Shown: positions 16,674-27,563, counted from the first letter of the stretch. The stretch is 64,000 bases of DNA from Dysgonomonas sp. PH5-45 (GCF_029893235.1 NZ_JARXWE010000002.1:1-64000); one strand, 5' to 3'. A program made the numbers and translations. The notes: generated by a model from the letters alone, not told the origin.

Positions 16674-18253
16674 TAAGAATATTAACATCTCTGGTAGCTG
16701 TCCTTACCGTAGCTTCTGTCAATGGACAGACTTCGGCAGGGAAAGAGCCTCCTAAGCTGGTTATAGGTATAACCATAGATCAGTTGCGGGGCGATTATCT
16801 GGAGCTGTTTCAGCATACTTTCACAGAAAAAGGATTCAAACGCCTGCTAAACGAAGGGTTGGTGTATCAGAACATGGAGTTCGACTTCCCAAACCTGACA
16901 TCTGCGGCGGCAATAGCAACTATTTATACGGGGGCAAATCCTTTTTACAACGGGATTTTTGCCAGTAAAAAATACTTGTCGGACAAGAGCCGGGAAGTTT
17001 CTATTTACGATGACAACAACTTTCTGGGAAACTATACAACCGAGCGCCTGTCGCCAAAAGCCTTGCGCGTATCTACCATAACAGACGAACTTAAAATTGC
17101 ATCCGGAGGTTTTTCGGATGTTTATTCGTTTGCCCCAAACCAAGCAGAGGCTATAACGATGGCAGGCCATGCCGGCAATTGTGCTTTCTGGATAGAAAAT
17201 ACTTCGGGAAAATGGGCAACAACTACTTACTATAAGGACTTCCATTGGACGGTTGAACAGGAAAACCGTAGCGGGCAATATTCAACACGTTCGCCCGAAT
17301 TATTGTGGAAACCTTTGCTTCCGATAAACAATTATAAGGCCTTTCCTTACACAAAAACAAATGCTCCTTTTCAGCATGCTTTTTATGGATTGGATGCCTT
17401 CAAGCTATTGAAAACATCGCCTTGTGTAAATGAAAATATAAGAATAACAGCCTTGAAACTGGCTGCCAAAGCCGATATGGGCAAACGCTCTAACCCTGAC
17501 TTTTTGGCATTGACGTTTTATGCAGGTAATTATCTGGGAGCGGACGATAAGAACTATTCGTACGAACTTCAGGATACTTATGCCCGTTTAGACAGGGATA
17601 TTGCCACATTGTTGGACGAAGTGGACAAAACGGTAGGGTTGAAGAATGCTTTGGTTTTTCTGACATCAACCGGCTATTACGAGGCGGAAGATCAATACGG
17701 AGAAAAAGTAAATATGCCCGATGGTGTTTTTTACTCTAACCGTTGTGTGGCTTTACTCAACATGTATCTGATGGCTGTTTACGGCCAGGAACAATGGGTT
17801 GAGTATTTCTACGAAAATCAGATATATCTGAATCGGAAGTTGATAGAGCAAAAAGGGCTCGATTTGGCTACGGTGCAGGAAAAAGCAGCTGAATTTGTGC
17901 TTGAGTTCACCGGAGTGCAGGATGTTGCAACAGCAAAACAATTGCTGAACGGCAAAGCGAATGCCAATATGCTGAAATATGCGAATTCTTTTAACCGAGA
18001 ATATTCGGGCGACATATTTCTGGAAATGCAGCCGGGATTCAGAGTATCGGACGAAAGCGATAATTCAAAAACAGATAAACGGACACGCGAAACGGCTGTT
18101 GTAAGCCCTGTCGTTTTTTTCGGGTATAACGTAAAGCCTGAAAAGATAAACAGAACAATCAGAGCCGAAGAAATAGCGCCTACCGTAAGCCATATTTTGC
18201 GCATAAGGGCTCCAAATGCGGCAAAGGCAAGGGTGTTGCCCGAGCTTTATTGA
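16670..18253 (+). CDS. Alkaline-phosphatase-fold protein lacking metal ligands
   Basis: 527 residues with a short signal peptide (to about residue 20). Fold match to the alkaline phosphatase/nucleotide pyrophosphatase superfamily: VIGITIDQLRGD (D37), LTSAAAIATIYTG (about 76-88) and an EIAPTVSHILRI C-terminal motif. Where active PafA-type enzymes have DyvGH, ADHG and a late His before VPLxFYG, this protein has NYLGADD (about 287), TSTGYY (about 331) and VVSPVVFFG (about 477), so the zinc histidines are gone. It is probably a pseudoenzyme with an envelope role. It is coupled to DUF4105 (4-bp overlap) and lies 57 bp before secA. Confidence 0.8.
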   Translation: MIRILTSLVAVLTVASVNGQTSAGKEPPKLVIGITIDQLRGDYLELFQHTFTEKGFKRLLNEGLVYQNMEFDFPNLTSAAAIATIYTGANPFYNGIFASKKYLSDKSREVSIYDDNNFLGNYTTERLSPKALRVSTITDELKIASGGFSDVYSFAPNQAEAITMAGHAGNCAFWIENTSGKWATTTYYKDFHWTVEQENRSGQYSTRSPELLWKPLLPINNYKAFPYTKTNAPFQHAFYGLDAFKLLKTSPCVNENIRITALKLAAKADMGKRSNPDFLALTFYAGNYLGADDKNYSYELQDTYARLDRDIATLLDEVDKTVGLKNALVFLTSTGYYEAEDQYGEKVNMPDGVFYSNRCVALLNMYLMAVYGQEQWVEYFYENQIYLNRKLIEQKGLDLATVQEKAAEFVLEFTGVQDVATAKQLLNGKANANMLKYANSFNREYSGDIFLEMQPGFRVSDESDNSKTDKRTRETAVVSPVVFFGYNVKPEKINRTIRAEEIAPTVSHILRIRAPNAAKARVLPELY

Positions 18254-18310
18254 TTTTGAGTTAAGGAGACAAAAATATTCAGATAGAAAAATAAAAAAAA
18301 GAAATATATA

Positions 18311-21300
18311 ATGGCATTATCAGATTTACTGACCAAACTATTTGGAAACAAATCGCAACGCGACTTGAAGGAAATAAGTCCCTTTGTCGATAAAATTAAG
18401 GCTGCTTATCCGGCCATACAAACACTGTCGAACGACGAACTCCGACAGAAATCAATCGAAATAAGGCAAAAAATACAAAACTATGTATCGGCCGAAAGGA
18501 ATAAGATTGCAGAACTGAAAGCGAGTGTTGAAGGCTTAGACATTGACCAACGTGAAGACGTTTGGGCGGAAGTCGATAAGTTGGAAAAAGAAATAACCGA
18601 AAAATACGAGGTTGTTCTGGTAGAAGTGCTTCCCGAAGTCTTTGCCATCGTGAAAGACACGGCTCGCCGTTTTACTGAAAACGAAGAAACGGTGGTTACA
18701 GCAACCGATTTTGACCGCGAACTGGCCGAAACTCACGATTTTGTTGAGATAGACGGCGATAAAGCCACCTACTTTAACCGTTGGGAAGCCGGCGGAAACG
18801 AAATAACGTGGGACATGGTTCACTACGATGTTCAGCTTTTTGGAGGGGTTGTTTTGCACAAAGGTAAAATTGCCGAAATGGCTACCGGAGAGGGTAAAAC
18901 CCTTGTGGGTACGCTCCCCGTATTTTTGAATGCCTTGACAGGCGAAGGAGTGCATGTGGTGACCGTGAACGATTATCTGGCAAAACGTGACTCCGAATGG
19001 ATGGGCCCCTTGTATATGTTCCACGGCCTATCGGTGGATTGTATCGACAAGCATCAGCCGAACTCCGAAGGACGTCGTAGCGCCTATCGGGCTGACATAA
19101 CGTTCGGTACGAACAACGAATTCGGTTTCGACTATTTGCGCGACAATATGGCCATAAACCCTAACGATTTGGTGCAGCGCAAGCACAATTATGCTATCGT
19201 CGATGAGGTTGACTCCGTTTTGATTGACGATGCACGTACACCGCTCATTATTTCGGGCCCTATACCCAAAGGTGAGGAACAGTTGTTCGACGAATTCCGC
19301 CCTAATGTAGAGGTGGTTGTAAAGGCTCAGCGTGAATTTTGCACCAAACTGCTTGCCGAAGCGAAACAGAAAATGGCTTCGGACGATAAGAAGGAGCAGG
19401 AGGAAGGAACGCTTCTGTTGTACCGTTCGTTCAAAGGGCTTCCTAAAAACAAACCGCTCATCAAGTTTTTGAGTGAGCCGGGCATTAAGGCAGCGATGCT
19501 CAAAACAGAAGAGCATTACATGTCGGAACAGATGCGTAATATGCACATCGTTACCGACGATTTGTATTACGTTATTGACGAAAAAAATAACAGCATAGAA
19601 CTTACCGACAAAGGTATCGACCTTATGACCGGTAAAACGGACGACCCTCAGTTCTTTGTCTTGCCCGACATTACGGCACAGTTGGCAGAACTTGAAAATG
19701 ACAATGCAACCGATGCCGAAAAAGCTGAAAAGAAAGATGAGTTGTTACAGAACTATTCAATAAAGTCGGAGCGTGTACATACCGTAAACCAGCTGTTGAA
19801 GGCATATTCGTTGTTCGAGAAGGACGACCAATATGTTGTCATGGACAACAAGGTTATGATTGTTGACGAACAAACCGGCCGTATCATGGATGGTCGCCGT
19901 TATTCCGATGGTTTGCATCAGGCCATAGAGGCAAAAGAGCATGTGAAGGTAGAAGCTGCCACGCAAACATTTGCCACCATTACGCTTCAAAACTATTTCC
20001 GTATGTACCACAAGCTTTCGGGTATGACCGGTACGGCCGAAACTGAAGCTGGCGAGTTGTGGAATATCTATAAACTGGATGTGGTAGTTATTCCTACAAA
20101 TAGGCCGATTGCCCGTAAAGACCTTAACGACCGTATCTATAAAACGAAACGGGAAAAATATATGGCCGTCATAGACGAAATAAACAGCCTTGTTGAGCAA
20201 GGACGCCCCGTTCTTGTAGGTACAACATCGGTCGAGATATCGGAACTCTTGAGCCGTATGCTTTCTCTGCGTAAGATTAATCATAATGTACTGAATGCTA
20301 AACTCCACCAAAAGGAGGCCGATATTGTTGCTTCGGCAGGACAGTCGGGCACGGTAACCATTGCCACCAATATGGCGGGACGTGGAACCGACATCAAACT
20401 GTCGCCCGAAGTAAAAGCTGCCGGAGGGTTGGCTATTATCGGTACCGAAAGGCACGAATCGCGCCGTGTAGACCGTCAGTTGCGTGGACGTTCGGGACGT
20501 CAGGGAGACCCCGGTTCGTCGGTGTTCTATATTTCGCTCGAAGATAATCTGATGCGTCTGTTTGCTTCCGAACGTATTGCCGGATGGATGGACAAGATGG
20601 GCTTCAAAGAAGGCGAGATGCTGGAAGCCAATATGCTAAGCAAATCGGTTGAGCGTGCGCAGAAAAAGGTGGAAGAAAACAACTTTGGTATCCGTAAACG
20701 CTTGCTTGAGTATGACGACGTTATGAGTTCGCAGCGCGAAGTCGTTTACAAACGCCGCCGCCATGCGCTTATGGGCGAACGTATAGGTATAGATATAATG
20801 AATATGCTTTACGATACAACACAGTCTATTGTGGAGCAATATGCCGATGCGGTTGACTACGAAGGTTTGAAGATAGAACTATTCCGCGTAATGGCGCTCG
20901 AAACTCCGTTTGACGAGTCTGCTCTTAAAGCAGGCAAGGCCGACAAACTGATAGAGATGATTTATGATGCGGCTATCGAAAACTTTAAGCAAAAAATGGA
21001 TCGTTTGGCCGAAGTTGCCAATCCTGTAATCAGGCAGGTTTACGAAACACAAGGCGACCGTTTTGAAAATATACTGATTCCTATCACCGACGGAAAACGT
21101 GTTTATAATGTTTCTTGCAATCTGAAAGAGGCTTACGAAACAGGCGCAAAGGGAGTAACAAAAGCTTTCGAAAAATCAATTCTGCTGCATACCATAGACG
21201 AGCAATGGAAAGAACACTTGCGCGAAATGGACGAGCTTCGCCATTCGGTACAGAATGCCAGTTACGAACAGAAAGATCCGCTGTTGATTTACAAACTGGA

Positions 21301-21616
21301 GTCTTTCAATTTGTTTAAGGTAATGATAGAAACCATCAATAAGAAGGCAATAGCTATTCTTATGAGGGGGCAGATACCTGTGCGCGAACCGGAAGAGGTG
21401 CAGGAAGCTAAGGTAGAAGAAAAGACAGATTACAGTAAATATAAAACTGAAAAAGATTCTGCCGAAAAAGCACAACACCCCGATCAGCCCCGGCAAGAAC
21501 AAGAACCAGAAAAGCCCCGACAGGCTCCCATCCGTGTTGAAAAAACACTGAGGCCAAACGACCCTTGTTTTTGTGGTAGCGGGAAGAAGTATAAAAACTG
21601 TCACGGACAAGGATAA
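18311..21616 (+). CDS. secA: Preprotein translocase ATPase SecA
   Basis: Motor of the Sec pathway at the inner membrane. At 1101 residues it is the long Bacteroidota form: an acidic insertion near residues 40-110 and another in the preprotein-crosslinking region (about 330-400). Walker A MATGEGKT is near 190-198, [13 protein letters not shown] near 297, motif [12 protein letters not shown] near 725, and a C-terminal zinc finger [13 protein letters not shown] ends the protein. All core motifs are intact. A strong terminator follows. Confidence 0.98.
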   Translation: MALSDLLTKLFGNKSQRDLKEISPFVDKIKAAYPAIQTLSNDELRQKSIEIRQKIQNYVSAERNKIAELKASVEGLDIDQREDVWAEVDKLEKEITEKYEVVLVEVLPEVFAIVKDTARRFTENEETVVTATDFDRELAETHDFVEIDGDKATYFNRWEAGGNEITWDMVHYDVQLFGGVVLHKGKIAEMATGEGKTLVGTLPVFLNALTGEGVHVVTVNDYLAKRDSEWMGPLYMFHGLSVDCIDKHQPNSEGRRSAYRADITFGTNNEFGFDYLRDNMAINPNDLVQRKHNYAIVDEVDSVLIDDARTPLIISGPIPKGEEQLFDEFRPNVEVVVKAQREFCTKLLAEAKQKMASDDKKEQEEGTLLLYRSFKGLPKNKPLIKFLSEPGIKAAMLKTEEHYMSEQMRNMHIVTDDLYYVIDEKNNSIELTDKGIDLMTGKTDDPQFFVLPDITAQLAELENDNATDAEKAEKKDELLQNYSIKSERVHTVNQLLKAYSLFEKDDQYVVMDNKVMIVDEQTGRIMDGRRYSDGLHQAIEAKEHVKVEAATQTFATITLQNYFRMYHKLSGMTGTAETEAGELWNIYKLDVVVIPTNRPIARKDLNDRIYKTKREKYMAVIDEINSLVEQGRPVLVGTTSVEISELLSRMLSLRKINHNVLNAKLHQKEADIVASAGQSGTVTIATNMAGRGTDIKLSPEVKAAGGLAIIGTERHESRRVDRQLRGRSGRQGDPGSSVFYISLEDNLMRLFASERIAGWMDKMGFKEGEMLEANMLSKSVERAQKKVEENNFGIRKRLLEYDDVMSSQREVVYKRRRHALMGERIGIDIMNMLYDTTQSIVEQYADAVDYEGLKIELFRVMALETPFDESALKAGKADKLIEMIYDAAIENFKQKMDRLAEVANPVIRQVYETQGDRFENILIPITDGKRVYNVSCNLKEAYETGAKGVTKAFEKSILLHTIDEQWKEHLREMDELRHSVQNASYEQKDPLLIYKLESFNLFKVMIETINKKAIAILMRGQIPVREPEEVQEAKVEEKTDYSKYKTEKDSAEKAQHPDQPRQEQEPEKPRQAPIRVEKTLRPNDPCFCGSGKKYKNCHGQG

Positions 21617-21639
21617 AATACTATCTATATAGTTGTTTT

Positions 21640-21680
21640 AAAGGTCTGTAACGAGGTTCGTTACAGACCTTTTTATTTGT
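21640..21680 (+). terminator. secA terminator
   Basis: Perfect 14-bp stem: AAAGGTCTGTAACG (21640-21653) with CGTTACAGACCTTT (21659-21672), loop AGGTT, followed by TTATTTGT. Confidence 0.9.
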
Positions 21681-21735
21681 ACTTTCCGATAGCTAAATTT
21701 ATGTAAATTTACTTTTATAAATAGAAGAAATATTG

Positions 21736-21743
21736 TACCTTAG
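21736..21743 (+). promoter_or_regulatory. Probable gyrA -7 box
   Basis: TACCTTAG, one mismatch from TAnnTTTG, 61 bp before the gyrA ATG. It lies downstream of the secA terminator, so gyrA needs its own promoter here. Confidence 0.4.
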
Positions 21744-21803
21744 CATGGATTTTAACAATATCTAAAATAAAAGAATTTACTACACTTTTTATCTTGAAAA
21801 AGA

Positions 21804-24371
21804 ATGACAGATCAAGAGGACAGAATCATTAAAATAAACATCGAGGAAGAAATGAAATCGGCCTACATCGACTATTCGATGTCGGTTATTGTTTCGCGTG
21901 CCTTACCAGATGTGCGTGACGGTTTTAAACCCGTGCATCGCCGTATTTTGTACGGAATGAGCGAATTGGGGAACGCTTCGAATAAACCCCATAAAAAATC
22001 GGCGAGAATTGTAGGGGAGGTGCTTGGTAAGTACCATCCACACGGAGACTCGTCGGTCTATTTCGCTATGGTTCGTATGGCTCAGGAGTGGAGCATGCGC
22101 TACATGCTTGTGGACGGACAAGGAAACATGGGTAGTGTGGACGGAGATAGTCCGGCTGCCATGCGTTATACCGAAGCCCGTTTGAGCCGTTTGGCCGAAG
22201 AGATGCTGAAAGATATAGAAAAAGACACGGTCGATTTTCAGCTCAACTTTGACGATACGCTGAAAGAACCCACCGTTTTGCCGACTCGTATCCCCAACCT
22301 CCTTATAAACGGGGCATCGGGTATTGCAGTGGGTATGGCAACCAACATGGCTCCTCATAACATGACGGAGGCCATTAATGCCACGATTGCTTATATAGAC
22401 AATCCGGAGATAGATATTGATGGATTGATGGAGCATATCAAAGCCCCCGATTTTCCGGGAGGTGGATTCATATACGGTTATCAAGGTGTGCGCGATGCTT
22501 TCGGAACGGGGCGTGGACGTGTAGTAATGCGTGGGCGTGCCGAAATTGAAATGGAAGGGCATCACGAAAAAATAGTGATAACCGAAATACCTTATCTGGT
22601 AAACAAAGCCGAACTTATAAAGAATATAGCCGACCTTGTTGTTGATAAACGCATAGAAGGTATCAGCAATGTCAATGATGAGTCGGACCGTCAGGGAATG
22701 CGCATCGTTGTTGATATAAAACGAGATGCCAATGCCAATGTAGTACTGAACAAACTATATAAGCTAACAGCTTTGCAAAGTTCTTTCAGTGTGAATAATA
22801 TCGCTCTTGTTAAAGGGCGTCCACGTATGCTTACGCTGAAAGACATGATTTCTTTGTTTGTAGAGCATCGCCACGAAGTGGTTATCCGCCGTACTAAATT
22901 CGACTTGCAAAAGGCCGAAGAAAGGGCACATATACTTGAAGGCTTAATTATTGCTTCCGATAATATTGATGAAGTAATTGCCATTATCCGCAGTTCTAAG
23001 TCTCCGCAAGAAGCCATGGAACGGTTGATGGAGAGGTTCAGTTTGTCGGATCTTCAGTCGCGTGCCATTGTTGAGATGCGCTTGAGGCAGTTAACAGGTT
23101 TAGAGCAAGATAAGCTCCGTGCCGAGTATGAAGAAATAGAAAAACTGATAGCTTATTTGAAAGAAATTCTATCGAACGATGACCTTTGCAAGAAAGTAAT
23201 TAAAGACGAATTGATTGAAGTTCGTGATAAATATGGCGATGCCCGTCGCACAGAAATCGTTTATTCGGATGTTGAAATGAACCCCGAAGATTTTTATGCT
23301 GACGACGAAATGATTATAACCATTTCGCATATGGGATATATCAAACGTACGCCATTGACCGAGTTTAGAGCACAAAACAGAGGTGGAGTAGGAGCAAAGG
23401 GTTCTGAAACACGGGATTCTGACTTTGTGGAGCATATCTATCCTGCTTCGATGCATAATTATATGCTGTTTTTCACTCAAAAAGGAAAATGTTATTGGCT
23501 CCGTGTTTACGATATACCCGAAGGTGCTAAAAATGCCAAAGGAAGAGCAATACAAAATATGTTGAATATTGATGCCGACGATAAGGTTACGGCATTTATA
23601 AGGATAAAAGGGCTTAACGATAGCGAATTTGTTAACAGCCACTATCTTGTATTCTGTACCAAGCAAGGGGTGATAAAGAAAACATCGCTTGAGGCTTACT
23701 CCCGTCCTCGCCAGAATGGAGTGAATGCAATTACTATCCGCGAAGACGACCGTGTGATAGAAGTGCTGATGACCGACGGCGATTCGGAAATTCTGATGGC
23801 TAACCGTAACGGGCGTGCAATACGCTTCCACGAATCGGATGTCCGTGTGATGGGACGTACCGCCACCGGTGTTAGAGGTATGCGCATAGATGAGAATGAT
23901 CCGGTCGACGAGGTTGTAGGTATGATAGCCATGTCTAAAAATCGTCCGGAGGAAACGATTATGGTTGTTTCGGAACTCGGTTATGGAAAACGTACACTCT
24001 TGAATGAGGTTGACGATGAGGGTAACTTTATTCTTGACGAAAACGGAGAAGTTGTACCTGTTTATCGTAAAACGAGCCGTGGCGGAAAAGGTGTTAAAAC
24101 AATGAATATCACCGATAAAACAGGTAAACTGGTTTCCATATCGAGCGTTACTGACGACGACGATTTGATGATTATCAACAAATCGGGTATAACAATCAGG
24201 GTGAAGGTGTCGGATATACGTGTGCAAGGGCGTGCCACACAAGGCGTGAGGCTGATAAACCTTGGTAAACGGAACGACGAAATAGCTTCTATCTGCAAAG
24301 TAATGTCTGATAAAGAAGAAGATGCGTTGACAGACGAAGACACTTCAACAACAGAAAAAACAGAAGATTAA
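21804..24371 (+). CDS. gyrA: DNA gyrase subunit A
   Basis: Breakage-reunion subunit of gyrase, 855 residues. Active-site tyrosine Y122 lies in AAMRYTEAR; numbering happens to match E. coli. The quinolone region reads [16 protein letters not shown]83 is the susceptible form and position 87 is Phe instead of Asp. The GyrA-box QRGGKG-type motif appears as NRGGVGAKG (about residue 523), and the C-terminal pinwheel repeats end in an acidic tail. No gyrB is in the window. Confidence 0.97.
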   Translation: MTDQEDRIIKINIEEEMKSAYIDYSMSVIVSRALPDVRDGFKPVHRRILYGMSELGNASNKPHKKSARIVGEVLGKYHPHGDSSVYFAMVRMAQEWSMRYMLVDGQGNMGSVDGDSPAAMRYTEARLSRLAEEMLKDIEKDTVDFQLNFDDTLKEPTVLPTRIPNLLINGASGIAVGMATNMAPHNMTEAINATIAYIDNPEIDIDGLMEHIKAPDFPGGGFIYGYQGVRDAFGTGRGRVVMRGRAEIEMEGHHEKIVITEIPYLVNKAELIKNIADLVVDKRIEGISNVNDESDRQGMRIVVDIKRDANANVVLNKLYKLTALQSSFSVNNIALVKGRPRMLTLKDMISLFVEHRHEVVIRRTKFDLQKAEERAHILEGLIIASDNIDEVIAIIRSSKSPQEAMERLMERFSLSDLQSRAIVEMRLRQLTGLEQDKLRAEYEEIEKLIAYLKEILSNDDLCKKVIKDELIEVRDKYGDARRTEIVYSDVEMNPEDFYADDEMIITISHMGYIKRTPLTEFRAQNRGGVGAKGSETRDSDFVEHIYPASMHNYMLFFTQKGKCYWLRVYDIPEGAKNAKGRAIQNMLNIDADDKVTAFIRIKGLNDSEFVNSHYLVFCTKQGVIKKTSLEAYSRPRQNGVNAITIREDDRVIEVLMTDGDSEILMANRNGRAIRFHESDVRVMGRTATGVRGMRIDENDPVDEVVGMIAMSKNRPEETIMVVSELGYGKRTLLNEVDDEGNFILDENGEVVPVYRKTSRGGKGVKTMNITDKTGKLVSISSVTDDDDLMIINKSGITIRVKVSDIRVQGRATQGVRLINLGKRNDEIASICKVMSDKEEDALTDEDTSTTEKTED

Positions 24372-24403
24372 AATATATTATTAACTATAACTACTTAAAA
24401 ACA

Positions 24404-25687
24404 ATGAAAAGAAGAATATTATTTTCAGCAGCGTTGTGCATGCTTGTGAGTTTTTCTTTTGCTCAGAAAAAAGCCGTTAAAGATGCTAAAAGTGCAATGA
24501 ATTCGAAAAAGTATGAAGAAGCAAATGCTTTGATCAGACCTGCGCTCGAAGATCCTGAAACAGCTAACGACCCTGAAACTTGGAAAATTTATGGTGATAT
24601 AGGTTACCATCAATTTGAAGAGGAAAATAAAAGAATGGTAATGGGGCAGATGTCTGACGATGCAAAAATGTACAATGGGCTATTGGCAGCCTACAAACCT
24701 TACCTGAAAGCCGATGAGCTGGGACAACTACCAGACGAAAAAGGCAATATTAAAAATAAATTCAGAAAAAATATATCAGATAACCTAAGGTATGGTTTCC
24801 CTTATTTAAGGAACGGAGGGGCGGTAGCCATCGAGAATAATGAATCAGCCAAAGCATTAGAGTTCTTTATGGCGTATTGGAATATGCCTACTCTCGATCT
24901 GTTTAAAGGAAATAAAGATGCAATGAAGTATTTTGCAGAACAAGATACTTCGATACAAGAGGTTAAGTACTTTGCGGCTATCGTTGCCATGAATATGAAC
25001 GATACCAAGAAAGCTATCGAAATACTTGATAGGATAACAAAAGAGCCTTTCATACCTAATCCCACTTACCAAGAAAGTGATGTTTATGAGTATTTGGCAA
25101 GTCAATACATCAAAGAAGGCGATACTGCCAAATTCATAACTGCATTGGAGTCTGGAGCAACAAAATTCCCTCAAAGTAAATATTTTGTTCCCAACCTTAT
25201 CAATCAGTATATAGACAAAGGTCAGTTAGATAAGGCATTATCTTATCTTGATAAGGCTATTGCTAACGATCCTGCCAATACTTGCGACTTTATGGGTGTT
25301 AAAGCATCTATCTATGCCGATAAGAAAGATTATGAAAAAGCAGAAGGATATTATAACGAAGCATTGGCTAAAGACGGCAATTGCGAAAGAGCACTTGAAG
25401 GACTGGCTGTGACATATATATTGCAAGCGCAAGACCTGAAAGAAAAGTCGGCTAAATCGGGCAACCGAAGTGGTCAGACAACTTTCGACGAGCAAGCTAA
25501 CAATCTTTATAAAAAAGCATATCCGCTATTGGAAAAATATAAAGGACTGCTCATTGCCCGGAATACAGACAAAAGCTTGGATTGGGATATAAAACAGGCT
25601 TTGGTAAAACTCAGAAATGTGTATTATAACCTAAATATGCCAGAGTTTGACGCTACTGAAGCAGAAATGGCAAAATATAACGATTAA
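24404..25687 (+). CDS. Exported TPR-repeat protein
   Basis: 427 residues with a signal peptide (cut near SFAQ, residue 20). Several tetratricopeptide repeats are visible, the clearest at about 255-345 (GQLDKALSYLDKAIANDP, then KDYEKAEGYYNEALAKD). No enzyme motif is seen. Periplasmic TPR proteins usually serve as assembly scaffolds. It starts 32 bp after gyrA, so it may be read through from it, and ends at a bidirectional terminator. Confidence 0.85.
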   Translation: MKRRILFSAALCMLVSFSFAQKKAVKDAKSAMNSKKYEEANALIRPALEDPETANDPETWKIYGDIGYHQFEEENKRMVMGQMSDDAKMYNGLLAAYKPYLKADELGQLPDEKGNIKNKFRKNISDNLRYGFPYLRNGGAVAIENNESAKALEFFMAYWNMPTLDLFKGNKDAMKYFAEQDTSIQEVKYFAAIVAMNMNDTKKAIEILDRITKEPFIPNPTYQESDVYEYLASQYIKEGDTAKFITALESGATKFPQSKYFVPNLINQYIDKGQLDKALSYLDKAIANDPANTCDFMGVKASIYADKKDYEKAEGYYNEALAKDGNCERALEGLAVTYILQAQDLKEKSAKSGNRSGQTTFDEQANNLYKKAYPLLEKYKGLLIARNTDKSLDWDIKQALVKLRNVYYNLNMPEFDATEAEMAKYND

Positions 25688-25714
25688 TAAATCCCTCGGA
25701 TTTTTACAAAATAG

Positions 25715-25752
25715 AAAAAACTGCTCTTTTCAGAAAAAGGAGCAGTTTTTTT
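25715..25752 (+). terminator. Bidirectional terminator
   Basis: AAAAAACTGCTC (25715-25726) pairs with GAGCAGTTTTTT (25740-25751). A-runs and T-runs on both sides let it end both the rightward TPR gene and the leftward gene that stops at 25787. Confidence 0.9.
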
Positions 25753-25786
25753 ATGGGTATATTATAAAGTAAAGATTAAAAGAAAA

Positions 25787-26137
25787 TTAACCGAAGCGCA
25801 ATGCTGTAAGAAAATCGTCTATACTTTCTTTTACAGCCTCGGGTAAGCTTTTGGTGGGCGATACAACTTTTAATTTATGGGTCTTATCACCTTCTGTAAA
25901 TATTGCTTCCTTGTTATCGAATTCGAGTTTAGCATCTTCAAAAATGTAGTATTCTTTTCCGCTTTTATTTTCTGACAATTTACATTCTAACGGGTTCAGG
26001 CAGTCGTTACGTTTTTCATATACAAACCAGAAGTAAAGTTGGTCACCCTCTTTCTCCATTAAGAGGTTTCTTTTTATTTCTAAAACTGACACCGATTCGT
26101 TTTCGAAATGATGGCGTACGGTATGTTTTGCTCTCAT
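25787..26137 (-). CDS. Hypothetical protein, 116 residues
   Basis: I chose ATG at 26137 because the longer frame to 26281 adds a Cys/Phe-rich segment unlike the rest and crosses this gene's own promoter. The protein is soluble, of mixed charge, with beta-hairpin-like stretches (LYFWFVYEKRN, KEYYIFEDAKLEFDNKEA) and a final helix PEAVKESIDDFLTALRFG. I recognise no domain. It is monocistronic, between a bidirectional terminator and its own promoter. Confidence 0.65.
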   Translation of the reverse strand: MRAKHTVRHHFENESVSVLEIKRNLLMEKEGDQLYFWFVYEKRNDCLNPLECKLSENKSGKEYYIFEDAKLEFDNKEAIFTEGDKTHKLKVVSPTKSLPEAVKESIDDFLTALRFG

Positions 26138-26167
26138 AGTGTTTATAAATTCTATTTTTCCGATAAG

Positions 26168-26199
26168 CGAAGATACATCATCTGTATAAACCAGCCAAA
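26168..26199 (-). promoter_or_regulatory. Promoter of the 116-residue gene
   Basis: On the minus strand, TATCTTCG (26168-26175, one mismatch to TAnnTTTG) lies 20 bp after TTTG, ideal spacing for a -33 element. The leader would be about 25 nt. Confidence 0.5.
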
Positions 26200-26221
26200 T
26201 TAAATAAGAACATACACGGTT

Positions 26222-26310
26222 TATCTTTGGGCAAATAAATTTATGCCTGAAAAATAAGGATTGACATAAATTAACGTACACGGTTGTTATGTTTGTTTAT
26301 TTCTAATCCT
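26222..26310 (+). other. Orphan promoter with hairpin in a 394-bp gap
   Basis: The 394 bp between 26137 and 26532 hold no gene. On the plus strand a perfect -7 box, TATCTTTG (26222-26229), is followed by a nested hairpin: AGGATT (26257-26262) with AATCCT (26305-26310), and ACATAA (26264-26269) with TTATGT (26287-26292). It could be a small RNA or a long leader of the NlpC/P60 gene, but that gene has a nearer promoter. Confidence 0.3.
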
Positions 26311-26483
26311 GAAAAAGACCAATTACTTTTATTGGATAAGTAACGATATCTGTTTTTCATCAAACTGTTAGATAGATGTATTTAAAGTATTTCTTTAAAT
26401 ATGTGGCTGTTTTTATGTTTATAAAAAATCGAAAATGTCTATAACTTAATAGATATCAATTGTTTTATTTGACCATTATTTCT

Positions 26484-26491
26484 TATTTTTG
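26484..26491 (+). promoter_or_regulatory. Promoter of the NlpC/P60 gene
   Basis: TATTTTTG at 26484-26491, 21 bp after a TTG -33 element at 26460, and 40 bp before the ATG. Confidence 0.6.
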
Positions 26492-26531
26492 GATTCGAAA
26501 AATTGAAAATCGAAACAAAAGCTATAAATAA

Positions 26532-27206
26532 ATGCTTCTGAAAGTATCGCACAAAATATTTCTGCTAACAATCTTATTATCTTTCAGTTCTGTATTAAGT
26601 ACAGTTCAGGCTCAAAATCAACAAAAAAATCAAACAGGCTTTTTTCATGACCTTACACAGTTGTCTAAGAAATTGGGGGTCGAAATAGCCGAAAATAGCC
26701 CTCATTTGGCTCTCTACAAAGAAGCCGCTAAATGGTTGGGGACAAGATATAGACGTGGAGGATCGAGCGCCAAAGGGGTAGACTGTTCAGGTTTTACGGG
26801 AATTATCTATAACGTGGTCTTTAATCAGTCTTTATCGCGTCGGAGTGCAGATATTGCAAAAGAAGTTTCGTTTGATGTGAACAAAAAAGATTTAAAAACC
26901 GGCGATTTGGTTTTCTTTGCTACTTCGGGAAACAAAAAAGGAATCAATCATGTTGGAGTTTACCTGAAAGATAACTTATTTGTTCACGCATCTTGTAGCA
27001 ACGGAGTAATTGTGAGCAACCTCGACGAGCCTTATTATAAAAGAACATGGCGAAAAGGTGGACGGATTGAAAAGAAAGATGAAGAGAAATTCAGAAGTCA
27101 ATTTTTACCCAAACAAGCACTATCGGTTGTTATTCCAACTTTAAATGTATCGTCCGAACTTCCTAATATATCGGATTTAAACCTGTTTAGTAGTAGTAAG
27201 AAATAA
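26532..27206 (+). CDS. NlpC/P60 cell-wall peptidase
   Basis: Exported cysteine peptidase cutting peptidoglycan stem peptides. The 224 residues have a signal peptide to about residue 28 (VQAQ), then an NlpC/P60 domain (about 60-180): nucleophile Cys in GVDCSGFTG (about 79), catalytic His in INHVGVYL (about 138) and a third polar site in FVHAS (about 150). The C-terminal 45 residues are of low complexity. It is transcribed alone. Confidence 0.92.
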   Translation: MLLKVSHKIFLLTILLSFSSVLSTVQAQNQQKNQTGFFHDLTQLSKKLGVEIAENSPHLALYKEAAKWLGTRYRRGGSSAKGVDCSGFTGIIYNVVFNQSLSRRSADIAKEVSFDVNKKDLKTGDLVFFATSGNKKGINHVGVYLKDNLFVHASCSNGVIVSNLDEPYYKRTWRKGGRIEKKDEEKFRSQFLPKQALSVVIPTLNVSSELPNISDLNLFSSSKK

Positions 27207-27212
27207 TAATAG

Positions 27213-27269
27213 CCAAGAGAAAATAGAATAGAGGTATTAATAACAATAACCTTTTTCCACTCTCTTGGA
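27213..27269. terminator. Hairpin between convergent genes
   Basis: CCAAGAGA (about 27212-27219) pairs with TCTCTTGG (about 27262-27269), with an inner AGGTATT/AATAACCT pairing. It lies between the NlpC/P60 stop and the leftward 61-residue gene's stop. U-tracts are poor, so it could also be an mRNA stability structure. Confidence 0.5.
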
Positions 27270-27271
27270 TT

Positions 27272-27457
27272 TTATCTTCCTTTAATTATTTTTGTAACAT
27301 CAATCAAACTGAAGGCTTCTTTGAAGATTTTCAGAATTTCGCCGTATGCACTCGATGCGGTTTCTTTCTCCTCTTTCTTAGTTGCTTCCACATTCAAGTC
27401 GAAAGAACAGTCTGTTGTTCTTTTTTCTTGCGATGTTATGTCATAAACTTTTGCCAT
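27272..27457 (-). CDS. Small hypothetical protein, 61 residues
   Basis: Short charged protein: MAKVYDITSQEKR start, a Lys/Glu-rich middle (KKEEKE) and an amphipathic C-terminal helix (ILKIFKEAFSLIDVTKII). No Cys pair or membrane helix. A strong promoter 107 bp upstream and a hairpin just downstream support it as a real gene. Function unknown. Confidence 0.6.
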   Translation of the reverse strand: MAKVYDITSQEKRTTDCSFDLNVEATKKEEKETASSAYGEILKIFKEAFSLIDVTKIIKGR

Positions 27458-27563
27458 AATGATAAGCCTTTAAAGAAGTTATGATTAAAAACTAATTGTG
27501 TTTGAATTAAAGAGTCGCCCCTGCCCGAACTAAATAAAATAGTAAAGAAAGCGAAACTCAGTA

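Noticed and set aside
23169-24242. 357-codon open frame antisense to gyrA
   Set aside because: Shadow of gyrA codon use; His/Tyr/Ile-rich translation with no recognisable motif.
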